From Mucilaginibacter aquariorum (GTDB lineage: Bacteria; Bacteroidota; Bacteroidia; Sphingobacteriales; Sphingobacteriaceae), in assembly GCF_024498135.1 (NCBI RefSeq), contig NZ_JANHOH010000007.1, forward strand, positions 164,575 to 228,574: DNA of 64,000 nt, written 5' to 3'. This document shows, one piece after another, positions 40,634 to 49,195 of this stretch (its first letter is position 1; each line of letters begins with the position of its first letter). The notes under the pieces were generated by a model that had not been told where the DNA came from, did no database searches, and worked only from the letters and a program-made list of their open reading frames with translations. The position numbers and the translations under genes were made by a program.

Positions 40634-41410
40634 ATGAAAATAGCCACCTATAATGTTAACGGTGTAAATGGCCGCCTGCCGGTATTACTGCGTTGGTTGC
40701 AGGAAACAACACCTGATGTTGCCTGCCTGCAGGAATTAAAAGCTCCCGATGAAAAATTCCCGGAGGAAGCCTTAAAAGAGCTGGGCTATAAAGCGATATG
40801 GCATGGGCAAAAAAGCTGGAATGGCGTAGCTATTTTAGCCCGTAATACAGATATCCGCGAAGTAAGGCGTGGCCTGCCCGGTGACCCTGACGATACGCAT
40901 AGCCGCTATATTGAGGCAGAAGTAAACGGTATAACTATTGGCTGCCTTTACCTGCCAAACGGTAACCCCGCCCCAGGGCCAAAATTTGATTACAAGCTGC
41001 GCTGGTTTGATCGCTTAACAGCCCACGCTGCAGAACTATATGCATCCGGCAAGCCTGTGGTATTAACCGGCGATTACAACGTTATGCCAACCGAACTGGA
41101 TGTTTATAAACCCGAACGCTGGGTTGAAGATGCCTTGTTTCGCCCAGAGACCCGGGCGGCCTTTAAAAATCTTATAGAACAAGGCTGGACGGATGCCATC
41201 CGCAAGCTTAACCCGGATAAGGTTATTTATACTTTTTGGGATTACTTCCGTAATGCATACGGCCGCGACGCCGGTTTACGTATCGATCATTTTTTGCTTA
41301 GTCCGCATTTGGATAGCCGCCTGCTAAACGCGGGTGTTGACCGCCATGTACGCGGGTGGGAAAAAACAAGCGACCATGGCCCGGTGTGGATAGAACTGGC
41401 CGATAAGTAG
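40634..41410 (+). CDS. xth: Exodeoxyribonuclease III
   Basis: The 258-aa protein has all the usual motifs of the ExoIII/AP-endonuclease family: TYNVNGVNGRLP, LQELKAPDEKFP (Glu metal ligand), GDYNVMPTELDVY (Asp and Asn), LRIDHFLLSP and TSDHGPVW (Asp-His). It cuts at abasic sites and chews 3' ends in base-excision repair. Length is normal. It is likely transcribed alone. Confidence 0.94.
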   Translation: MKIATYNVNGVNGRLPVLLRWLQETTPDVACLQELKAPDEKFPEEALKELGYKAIWHGQKSWNGVAILARNTDIREVRRGLPGDPDDTHSRYIEAEVNGITIGCLYLPNGNPAPGPKFDYKLRWFDRLTAHAAELYASGKPVVLTGDYNVMPTELDVYKPERWVEDALFRPETRAAFKNLIEQGWTDAIRKLNPDKVIYTFWDYFRNAYGRDAGLRIDHFLLSPHLDSRLLNAGVDRHVRGWEKTSDHGPVWIELADK

Positions 41411-41495
41411 TGCTTATCTATCAATTACTGTAACAAGAACCAGGTGCTAACCTTTAGCCAATGTTTTAATTTGCTTTTTTTATAGGTTTGCCTTA

Positions 41496-42182
41496 ATGGA
41501 ACACGTACTGGATAACCCTGCATGGAGCGCCCTCATATCTGGGAATAAGCATTTAGCCTTAGGTAACGATTTTGTAAAATACTTTGATAGCGAGGTTTCG
41601 CCCTTTGCCGGGTTCAAAGAAAATACGCCGGAAAATTTTCAGCGCTTGTATGAACTAATGCCCTATAACAGGCCGGTACTGTTTGTTGCAACCACAGAAA
41701 TAGAAATACCAAACCCATGGAAGGTGATAAATACCATAAAAGGGTTTCAAATGGTATGCGAAACAGCAACAACAGAAAAAGTTAATACGCAGATAAAAGT
41801 ACAGCCGCTTGTAAAGGAGCATATCCCGCAAATGCTGGCGCTTACCCAATTAACCAATCCGGGGCCGTTTGCTTCGCGCACTATAGAATTTGGGCACTAC
41901 CTGGGTGTGTTTGAAGGCGACAAGCTGGTGGCTATGGCCGGGCAGCGTTTGCATACTTCTCCTTATGCAGAGATCAGCGCGGTTTGCACACATCCCGATC
42001 ACTTGGGTAAAGGTTATGCCCGGGAGCTGTTAATATATCAGATCAACCGTATTAAGGCGGCAGCCGAGGTGCCGTTTTTACATGTTAGATATGATAACGA
42101 ACGGGCCGTTAATGTTTATAAAAGCCTCGGTTTTTCTATACGGACTGAAGTGTTTTTTTCTGTGATGCAAAAGGAAAAGTAA
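41496..42182 (+). CDS. GNAT family N-acetyltransferase
   Basis: The 228-aa protein has a C-terminal GNAT fold from about residue 110: QMLALTQLTNPGPFASRT, then MAGQRLHTSPYAEISAVCTHPDHLGKGYARELL with the acetyl-CoA loop HLGKGYAR, and NERAVNVYKSLGFSIRTEV. The N-terminal 100 residues are a separate domain seen in a FR47-like/GCN5-related subgroup. The acceptor is unknown. Confidence 0.88.
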   Translation: MEHVLDNPAWSALISGNKHLALGNDFVKYFDSEVSPFAGFKENTPENFQRLYELMPYNRPVLFVATTEIEIPNPWKVINTIKGFQMVCETATTEKVNTQIKVQPLVKEHIPQMLALTQLTNPGPFASRTIEFGHYLGVFEGDKLVAMAGQRLHTSPYAEISAVCTHPDHLGKGYARELLIYQINRIKAAAEVPFLHVRYDNERAVNVYKSLGFSIRTEVFFSVMQKEK

Positions 42183-42377
42183 AAAAAACCTTTTCGCGGA
42201 AAAATAACGACACACAAAAATTTAAAAGTGTTGTTGAGTTTCTAAAACCAAAAGGGCTTAATTAGTGGGCTTTAAACTAATAGCATACACGTGTGAGAGG
42301 CATATTGATTAAATGTGTAACACTTTCACGATTTTATGGTTTAACACTTAATTAATACACTTACCGGATAATATACC

Positions 42378-43730
42378 TTGAATAAAACAGTTAATACCCC
42401 CAACGTGCAGAAGAAATCAAATAGTACAATATCCCAATTGTTAAAAATATTATTATTACCCTTATTTATGGGGATAAGTGGCTATGCCTATAGCCAGGTA
42501 CCAACCGGTACTGATACGGTAAAAACCGATACTACAAGGGCCCACAAGCAAGCGGTTGCCTTATCAAAACAGTATGACGTTGGCGACCTGTTTAATGCGA
42601 TTTTTCATCCAAAGAAAAAACCTGATTCTGTTATTAAGAAATCTTCGGGTATCACCATCATACCAAACGTAGCATCAAACCCAAGTATTGGGTCGCAGAT
42701 AGGTATTAAGGCCGTAGCAGGCCGGGTGTTGGGCAATCAGCCAAATACCTTTATGTCTGTAGCTTCAACCTCTGCTTCTGTTACCACCAAAGGGATACTT
42801 TATTTCTATATCAACCATAATGTATTCACACCGGGCAATAAATGGAATTTTCAGGGAACTCTTGTGGCAGCCAAATCTGTTACGCCCGATTATGGTTTAG
42901 GTATTGGCCAGGGATCTGACGCAAGCGTTGCTGATCATATTTTAACCAACCCCGAGCGTAAAGGCTATGTTTTCAATTCCCAATATTATAATTTTAGGGA
43001 AAAGGTATATAAAGAGGTAGAGAAAAACCTGTTTGTGGGTGCCGGTGTATCTTTTGATATCCGCAGAAAAATTGAGAACAAGGTAACAGATGATGAACTA
43101 ACCCCTTATAATATTTACAGCGATAAATACGGTTTCGACCGGGATAAGTATATGTCGAACGGTTTGCTCTTTAATGTACAATATACCACACGCGATAATC
43201 AAAACCGTGCGTACAAGGGCATTTATGCCGATGCAGGTATCAGAATTAATCAATCATGGCTGGGAAGTTCAAAGAACGCGGTTGTATTCACTACCGATTT
43301 TAGGAAGTACTTTAGCCTGTCATCATCAAACCCCGAACACGTTATAGCCTTTTGGAACTGGGGATCGTACCTGGTTAGCGGCGCCCTGCCTTACCTGGAA
43401 CTACCCGGAACAGCCAAAGACGGGGCCTTTCGCAGCGGGCGCGGATACACCGTTGGTTATTTTAAATCGCCGCAGTATGATTATTCAGAGGTTGAATACC
43501 GCTTCCCTATAACCAAAAACAAGTTTTTAAGCGGTGTTGCCTTCGTAAACATGCAAACCGCCAGCGATGATGGCTTAGGCACCAAGCTATTTGAGCAATG
43601 GCAGCCCGGTGGTGGCGCTGGTTTACGTGTGCTGTTCAATAAAGCTACACGCACCAACTTATGTTTGGATTATGCCTGGGGCAAATATGGCGCACGTGGC
43701 TTCTTCCTGGGGCTGAATGAAGCTTTCTAA
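42378..43730 (+). CDS. BamA/TamA-like outer-membrane barrel protein
   Basis: The 450-aa protein starts at TTG (42378), has a membrane-like signal (LLKILLLPLFMGISGYAYSQ) and a C-terminal beta-barrel of the bacterial surface antigen type. Marks of the barrel are NGLLFNVQYTTRDNQNRAYKG, VIAFWNWGSYLVSGALPYL, RSGRGYTVGYFKSPQYDYSEVEYRFPI and the ending GARGFFLGLNEAF with a terminal Phe. No POTRA repeats are visible, so it is a barrel-only member. It may insert or shelter an outer-membrane lipid or protein; the role is open. Confidence 0.85.
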   Translation: MNKTVNTPNVQKKSNSTISQLLKILLLPLFMGISGYAYSQVPTGTDTVKTDTTRAHKQAVALSKQYDVGDLFNAIFHPKKKPDSVIKKSSGITIIPNVASNPSIGSQIGIKAVAGRVLGNQPNTFMSVASTSASVTTKGILYFYINHNVFTPGNKWNFQGTLVAAKSVTPDYGLGIGQGSDASVADHILTNPERKGYVFNSQYYNFREKVYKEVEKNLFVGAGVSFDIRRKIENKVTDDELTPYNIYSDKYGFDRDKYMSNGLLFNVQYTTRDNQNRAYKGIYADAGIRINQSWLGSSKNAVVFTTDFRKYFSLSSSNPEHVIAFWNWGSYLVSGALPYLELPGTAKDGAFRSGRGYTVGYFKSPQYDYSEVEYRFPITKNKFLSGVAFVNMQTASDDGLGTKLFEQWQPGGGAGLRVLFNKATRTNLCLDYAWGKYGARGFFLGLNEAF

Positions 43731-43885
43731 GTTGCCCTGCTTCGAGCTTAATCAAAAAAAATTAAAAGCCTCTTGGAGAAATCTAAGGAGCTATTTTATT
43801 GTGACGGGGTTAGCATACTCCCCAACCATGATGATCTGATTAGATGTATCGGCAACTCCCTGTTGTCCAAATAAATGAAAATAAA

Positions 43886-43932
43886 TTTGCGCAATCAATC
43901 GGTTGCAGTTATATTTGCAATCAAACGGTTGC
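43886..43932 (+). promoter_or_regulatory. ArsR-family promoter with two operator copies
   Basis: TTTG (43886-43889) and TATATTTG (43910-43917) form a good -33/-7 pair with a 20-base spacer. A 16-bp near-palindrome GCAATCAATCGGTTGC lies in the spacer (43891-43906), and GCAATCAAACGGTTGC (43917-43932) covers the start of transcription. The copies are 26 bases apart. They are likely operators bound by the regulator encoded just downstream. Confidence 0.7.
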
Positions 43933-43941
43933 GAATATAAA

Positions 43942-44250
43942 ATGAGAAGAGATGTATTTCAGGCTATTGCCGACCCTACCCGCAGGGCAATTTTAACTTT
44001 ATTGGCCCTACACGCCATGACGCCCAATGCTATTGCCGAACATTTTGACAGCAGCAGGCAAGCTATATCCAAACACATTAAAATACTTACCGAATGTGAG
44101 TTGGTGAAACAGGAACAAAACGGCCGGGAGATACGTTATCATTTTAATGTGCAAAAAATGAAAGAGGTGGATATATGGATGGAACAATTCCGCGCGATGT
44201 GGGAAACCCGTTTTGATCAATTAGACAACTTATTAAAAACCACAAAATAA
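43942..44250 (+). CDS. ArsR-family helix-turn-helix regulator
   Basis: The 102-aa protein starts at the ATG at 43942; the open frame runs 13 codons upstream into the promoter and operator copies, so that extension is unlikely. The winged helix is clear: FQAIADPTRRAILTLLALHA, then AIAEHFDSSRQAISKHIKILTECELVKQEQNGR. The family-type Cys pair for metals is absent, so the signal is probably not a metal. It is seven bases before an SRPBCC-domain gene, the usual partner of this subgroup, and probably represses the pair. Confidence 0.92.
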   Translation: MRRDVFQAIADPTRRAILTLLALHAMTPNAIAEHFDSSRQAISKHIKILTECELVKQEQNGREIRYHFNVQKMKEVDIWMEQFRAMWETRFDQLDNLLKTTK

Positions 44251-44256
44251 AACATC

Positions 44257-44751
44257 ATGACTAAAAGAGAAACTGTCTTTTCAAAAGACCTGCAAAACAA
44301 AAAACTTACCGTTGTAAGAGAGTTTGATGCACCCTTAGAGCGTGTATGGGAAGCATGGACAAAAAGTGAGGTCCTTGACCAATGGTGGGCGCCAAAACCT
44401 TACAAAACCGAAACAAAAAAAATGGATTTTAGGGAAGGCGGTTTTTGGCTATACCTTATGAAAGGACCAGAAGACGAGGGTTCCTGGTGCATAGAGAATT
44501 ATAAAACTATCGAACCCAAAAAACGCATCGTCAATTCGGTTGCGTTTAGTGATAAAGAGGGTAATCCAAACACCGATTTCCCTATAATGAACTGGGATAA
44601 AGAATTTAGCGGAACGGATAATGTGAGCAAGGTAAACATCGAAATAACTTTTGATAAAGAAGCTGATATGGATACGCTCATGCAAATGGGCTTCCAGGAA
44701 GGCTTTACCGCCGGTTTAGATAATTTGGATGATTATTTAAGCGGGCAATAA
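44257..44751 (+). CDS. SRPBCC (AHSA1-like) domain protein
   Basis: The 164-aa protein has the START-like fold seen in AHSA1 proteins: LTVVREFDAPLERVWEAWTKSE, LDQWWAPKPYKTETKKMDFREGGFWLYLM, then a C-terminal long helix with FQEGFTAGLDNLDDYLS. The fold makes a hydrophobic pocket for a ligand. The gene is in an ArsR-SRPBCC pair, a common arrangement in which the regulator controls the partner. The ligand is unknown. Confidence 0.9.
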   Translation: MTKRETVFSKDLQNKKLTVVREFDAPLERVWEAWTKSEVLDQWWAPKPYKTETKKMDFREGGFWLYLMKGPEDEGSWCIENYKTIEPKKRIVNSVAFSDKEGNPNTDFPIMNWDKEFSGTDNVSKVNIEITFDKEADMDTLMQMGFQEGFTAGLDNLDDYLSGQ

Positions 44752-44789
44752 AATCCGGGCGCTGTTATTAAGCTGAAATTGTTATTATT

Positions 44790-44829
44790 GGTTCTTCTAT
44801 GCATAGATAAGTTGATGTATAGAAGAACC
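44790..44829 (+). promoter_or_regulatory. 15-bp inverted repeat just before the acyltransferase start
   Basis: GGTTCTTCTATGCAT (44790-44804) pairs with 44815-44829 with one G-T pair, and a 10-nt loop. It ends six bases before the ATG at 44836, so the ribosome-binding region is next to the stem. No T-run follows. It could be an operator for a dimeric regulator or a control hairpin. Confidence 0.6.
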
Positions 44830-44835
44830 ATAAGT

Positions 44836-45918
44836 ATGAATAAAATAAGTCCGGATATTCTAAAAACTAAACAGCATTTCGATATTCTTGATGGATTAAG
44901 AGGGGTTGCAGCCATAGCGGTAGTTGCCTTCCATTTTATGGAAATGGCTATTTCAGATTACAGCAAAAATTTTATCGCGCATGGCTTTCTGGCTGTAGAT
45001 TTTTTTTTCTGCCTATCCGGCTTTGTTATTGGATACGCCTATGATGACCGTATCGGTAAGATGGGGGTTTTGGAATTTTTTAAATCCAGGTTGATAAGGC
45101 TGCACCCTTTGGTAATATTGGGGGCGATATTGGGTTTACTCACCTTTCTTTTTGACCCATTTGGCGGCCATCCCGAATTATACAGCACCGGCAAAACTTT
45201 CCTGATATTTTTGTGCTCTGCGTTTCTAATACCCCTGCCGGTAATGCCGGAACGTGCCTTTAATCTGTTTGGTTTAAATGCCCCGTCGTGGTCTTTATTC
45301 TGGGAATATGTGGCCAATATATTTTATGCTTTTGTTCTTTACAGAGTTGGCCGCCGCTGGTTGCTTTTATTGACCTTGCTTTCGGCAGCCGCTATTTGCG
45401 TTGTTGCCTATAGGGCAGGTAACGTAATGGGCGGATGGGACGGCAATACCTTTTGGCATGGCGGCGCCCGTATCTCGTATTCGTTTTTAGCAGGGCTGCT
45501 TATTTACCGCTCTAACTGGATCATTAAAAACAGGCTGGGATTTATAGGCCTTTCCGTATTGCTTGTATTAGCTTTTATAATGCCATTTTCTACTAAATGG
45601 AACTGGCTATCAGAATCGCTGGTGGTATTATTTTATTTTCCGCTGCTTATTTCACTGGGTGCGGGGGCTATGCTTACTCCCGGCTTTAAAAAACTCTGTG
45701 TGTTTTCCGGGAATATCTCCTATCCGCTGTATATGACGCATTATGCGGTAATATGGGCATTTGGCAATTATTATGGCACCCACAAACCCCCAACTGCGCA
45801 GTTAGCCATCATCATTATAACAGGGCTAATACTATTGATTGGCATAGCCTGGTTGGTTATGACGTTTTATGATATCCCGGTGCGTAAGTACTTAAGTAAT
45901 AAACGAAAGCAAGATTAA
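44836..45918 (+). CDS. Acyltransferase 3 family (OafA/YrhL-like) membrane protein
   Basis: From the ATG at 44836 the protein is 360 aa; the frame is open 19 codons upstream through a hairpin and is not taken as the start. It has about ten membrane segments and the family signature FDILDGLRGVAAIAVVAFHF with the conserved His, and LAVDFFFCLSGFVIGYAY. RLIRLHPLVILG gives the usual Arg-His motif. These enzymes move acyl groups to sugars or glycans on the outside of the inner membrane. Confidence 0.9.
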   Translation: MNKISPDILKTKQHFDILDGLRGVAAIAVVAFHFMEMAISDYSKNFIAHGFLAVDFFFCLSGFVIGYAYDDRIGKMGVLEFFKSRLIRLHPLVILGAILGLLTFLFDPFGGHPELYSTGKTFLIFLCSAFLIPLPVMPERAFNLFGLNAPSWSLFWEYVANIFYAFVLYRVGRRWLLLLTLLSAAAICVVAYRAGNVMGGWDGNTFWHGGARISYSFLAGLLIYRSNWIIKNRLGFIGLSVLLVLAFIMPFSTKWNWLSESLVVLFYFPLLISLGAGAMLTPGFKKLCVFSGNISYPLYMTHYAVIWAFGNYYGTHKPPTAQLAIIIITGLILLIGIAWLVMTFYDIPVRKYLSNKRKQD

Positions 45919-45975
45919 CGTAATATTTCGCACAATTACACCCTACATAAACTTGTTATTCATATCTTGCAAATA

Positions 45976-46311
45976 ATGACGGATTACCTTACACTATTTA
46001 AAGACTGGGTTATTGGCCTGGGCGAAAAACACGAGGTTGATCCGCTTATATTGGGTAGCCTATATTTAGTAAGTAAATTATGTTTTTTTACCTCACTTGG
46101 CTGGGTGCTGAAAACATTAAGGGCTAAAAAGCCTGTTCTTACGCCTTTACTGGTTGCATGCATTAGTTTTAGCATGCCCTATCTTTACCTGGTAATTGCC
46201 GGGCGCAACCTCTCTGTTTGGGTATATATATTTATTGCCCTTATGTTTGCTTACGGTGGATATTCTATCTGGAAAAAGATCACCGAAAAGGCCGGTCCGG
46301 TTAGCGTTTAA
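45976..46311 (+). CDS. Small three-span membrane protein of unknown function
   Basis: The 111-aa protein (ATG at 45976; TTG at 45967 is also in frame) has three hydrophobic segments near residues 28-48, 59-76 and 82-100. The N-terminus LFKDWVIGLGEKHEVDPLIL looks amphipathic. I recognise no family. It is read on the plus strand after the acyltransferase, with a 57-base gap, and is convergent with the FtsX permease. Confidence 0.65.
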   Translation: MTDYLTLFKDWVIGLGEKHEVDPLILGSLYLVSKLCFFTSLGWVLKTLRAKKPVLTPLLVACISFSMPYLYLVIAGRNLSVWVYIFIALMFAYGGYSIWKKITEKAGPVSV

Positions 46312-46361
46312 CTTTTTTCTATTTTATAACTTCTACTATTCTCTAAAACTAAGAGGCTTGT

Positions 46362-49022
46362 TCACTCTGTTTTCAAGCTTTTAACGGGGTTAGCAATAGC
46401 GGCCTTTATAGCCTGTACACTCACCGTTGAAAAAGCGATCACCACAGATCCCAGCCCGGTAAGCCCAAATATCCACCAGCTTAAATTGGTATGATAAGGA
46501 TAATCCTGCAGCCATTTGCTCATCAGCCACCAGGCCAACGGCGATGCAATAACAAAGGATATGAGTACCAGTATCAGGAAGTCTTTTGTGAGGAGGGCGG
46601 TGATCCTCGCTACCGAAGCGCCAAGTACCTTACGGATACCTATCTCTTTAATACGGCCTTCGGCCATGCAGGCGGCCAGCGCAAACAAGCCCAGGCACGA
46701 TATAAATATACTCAGGCCGGCAAATACGGCTACCAACTGGCCGGTGTTCTTTTCCTCCTGGAATTTGATCTTGTACGATTCATCCAAAAACTTAAAATCG
46801 AACGGATAATCGGGATTGTAGCGCTTAAATATGGTGCTTATCTTATTAATGTTATCGGCTATGGTATTTTGGGTATTTAACTTCAATGTTATGGTGCCAA
46901 ACTGCCTGGCAGCGCCCTTTATAATAATGGGCATTGACTGGATATAAGGCGATGCGGCAACATAGTTTTTAACCATGCCCACAATAAGAAAATTGCCGTT
47001 CCAGCCTTTAATAGTTTGGCCAACGGGATTTTTAAAGCCCATAACTTTAGCCGCCTGTTCGGTTACTAATATTGCAGATGTATCGGTTGGGTTAGCGGCC
47101 ACATCAATATCGCGCCCGGCCAATAAGGGCAGGCCAAATGTTTGGGTGAAATTTTTATCGGCAGAATTTTCTCCAAAAAATAGGCGGACACCAGGTGTTT
47201 TGCCTTTCCATTCATAAGTATCGTTATTGCTCCAATTATCTAAAACCGGCGAGCTGGTACGGGTGATGCTGCTGATGGCTCCGCTGCTCATCAGTTCGTT
47301 ATGTATGGCGTTATAATTTTTGGCGATATCACCCTTCTGGTAAATATAAACCAGATTGTCAACCTTATAACCGGTATCGCGGTTTTGCGCGTATTGGATC
47401 TGCCTGTAAATAACTGTGGTGCTAATAATGAAAGCTATAGCGAAAGTAAATTGTACAACAACCAGCACCTTACGTGGCGTAACCAACCCACTAACAGCAT
47501 GCATAGTGCCCTTAAGTACGCTTATAGGCTTAAAGCCGGATAAATAAAAGGCCGGATAACTGCCCGCTATGATGCCGGTGAAAAGTATAAAGCCAATACC
47601 ACCAAGCCATAGGTACGGATCAGCATAAGGCAAAAACAGATCTTTCCTTACCAGCCCATTAAACCAGGGCAAGGCCATCTGCACCATTATCAAACCTATA
47701 ACAGTAGCTGCAAATGTAATCAGGACTGATTCGCCTAAAAACTGCTTAATGAGCCATGATCTTTCGGCACCTGCAACTTTACGTATGCCTACTTCTTTTG
47801 CACGCCTGGTACTGCGTGCGGTGCCCAGGTTCATATAATTGATACAGGCAATAAGTATGATGAGGAGGGCAATTACCGTAAACAGACGTACAACATTAAT
47901 GCGGCCACCCACAAATTCGCCGTTTTCGTAATTAGAATACAGCCACAACTTACTCATTGGATATACAAAAACATCGTTGCGCCTATCACCCGGATAAGTC
48001 TTGTATATATTTTTGAATAACTTATTGGCGGTAGCTTCGGTGACGCCCGGTTTGAGCAGCACATAGGTTTGCGAATTAAAAGATTTCCAGTTTTCATTAA
48101 ACCAGTGCACCTCTTTCATATATTCAAAAGGCACCAGGTACTCAAAATTGAACTCGGTATTATTGGGCAGATCTTTAAGCACACCGGTTACGGTAAAGTT
48201 TTTCACACTATCAACGGCAATGGTTTTGCCTACCGGGCTTATATTTCCAAACAGTTTTTTAGCCAGCTTTTGGGTAAGCACAATAGAATGTGTTTCTTTT
48301 AATGCCGTGTTAATATTGCCCTCAACTAACGGATAGCTGAACATTTTTAAAAATCCCGGATCAGTTGTGAAGCCTTGCGACTCCAGTTTCCGGTCGCCAT
48401 TCTTCAATACAAACGACCCTACCCAGTTTATACGAACGGCGTCTTGCACCTGGCTAAAATCTGCTTTAATAGCGGGGGCTAAGGGCATGGGCGTAGCGCT
48501 CCAGGCCCGCAACTCTCCGTCAACCTTACTTTTATTAAATACAAGGTAAAGGCGATCTTTATTTACGTGAAACTGTTCGTAGCTCAACTCGTTTTGAACC
48601 CAAAGCAAAATAAGCACAGCACTGGCAATGCCAACGGCCAAACCGGTAATATTGATGGTAGAAATGCTCCTGTTCCGTTGCAGGTTGCGCAGGGCTATTT
48701 TAAAAAACTGCACGGCCATAGCCAGTTCGCGGCTAATAGCGGTTATAAAAATTTGAGGTATTTGTCTCTTCGCGATATGTTCCTGTTCGCGTTGCTCCGC
48801 AAGTTTATTCTGATAAATAAGATGATCTACCTGTTTAAAAAAAGCATAGATCTCTTTTGGGGTAACCTGCGGGTCGGGGTCATGGTAGGTGATCAGGAAA
48901 TCTTTAACCAGAAGGAACGTATCGGGATACAAGGCCAGCAGCGATTGCAATTCTTTTACCTGGGCGTCGGTGATGTCGCCAGCTAAAAATTTTTCAACCA
49001 AATACCATATGTGTTCTTCCAT
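46362..49022 (-). CDS. MacB/FtsX-type ABC permease with N-terminal prefix domain
   Basis: From the ATG at 49022 it is 886 aa (a TTG at 49043 is also in frame). Residues 1-75 are a helical prefix (EEHIWYLVEKFLAGDITDAQ) of the type found before Bacteroidota permeases. Next come a membrane helix (FKIALRNLQRNRSISTINIT), a MacB-type periplasmic domain (about 150-320), and FtsX membrane helices, then a second periplasmic domain and FtsX segment with EGRIKEIGIRKVLGASVARI. It should be a mechanotransmission-type exporter subunit. No ATPase gene is in the window next to it. Confidence 0.9.
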   Translation of the reverse strand: MEEHIWYLVEKFLAGDITDAQVKELQSLLALYPDTFLLVKDFLITYHDPDPQVTPKEIYAFFKQVDHLIYQNKLAEQREQEHIAKRQIPQIFITAISRELAMAVQFFKIALRNLQRNRSISTINITGLAVGIASAVLILLWVQNELSYEQFHVNKDRLYLVFNKSKVDGELRAWSATPMPLAPAIKADFSQVQDAVRINWVGSFVLKNGDRKLESQGFTTDPGFLKMFSYPLVEGNINTALKETHSIVLTQKLAKKLFGNISPVGKTIAVDSVKNFTVTGVLKDLPNNTEFNFEYLVPFEYMKEVHWFNENWKSFNSQTYVLLKPGVTEATANKLFKNIYKTYPGDRRNDVFVYPMSKLWLYSNYENGEFVGGRINVVRLFTVIALLIILIACINYMNLGTARSTRRAKEVGIRKVAGAERSWLIKQFLGESVLITFAATVIGLIMVQMALPWFNGLVRKDLFLPYADPYLWLGGIGFILFTGIIAGSYPAFYLSGFKPISVLKGTMHAVSGLVTPRKVLVVVQFTFAIAFIISTTVIYRQIQYAQNRDTGYKVDNLVYIYQKGDIAKNYNAIHNELMSSGAISSITRTSSPVLDNWSNNDTYEWKGKTPGVRLFFGENSADKNFTQTFGLPLLAGRDIDVAANPTDTSAILVTEQAAKVMGFKNPVGQTIKGWNGNFLIVGMVKNYVAASPYIQSMPIIIKGAARQFGTITLKLNTQNTIADNINKISTIFKRYNPDYPFDFKFLDESYKIKFQEEKNTGQLVAVFAGLSIFISCLGLFALAACMAEGRIKEIGIRKVLGASVARITALLTKDFLILVLISFVIASPLAWWLMSKWLQDYPYHTNLSWWIFGLTGLGSVVIAFSTVSVQAIKAAIANPVKSLKTE

Positions 49023-49195
49023 AAAAATGGCAACCTCTGTCAATTTAGGTATGCATCCACATTTTTTAAGCCAAACTTATAATGTTTTGATTATTAATTT
49101 GTTGTGTTGTTTTTGGCCGCTAATACCGTACGTTACCGAACAGCAAGTGTTCGGATGGCGACAGTTATGTTTAAGCCTGCATAAAGCCGCAATGG

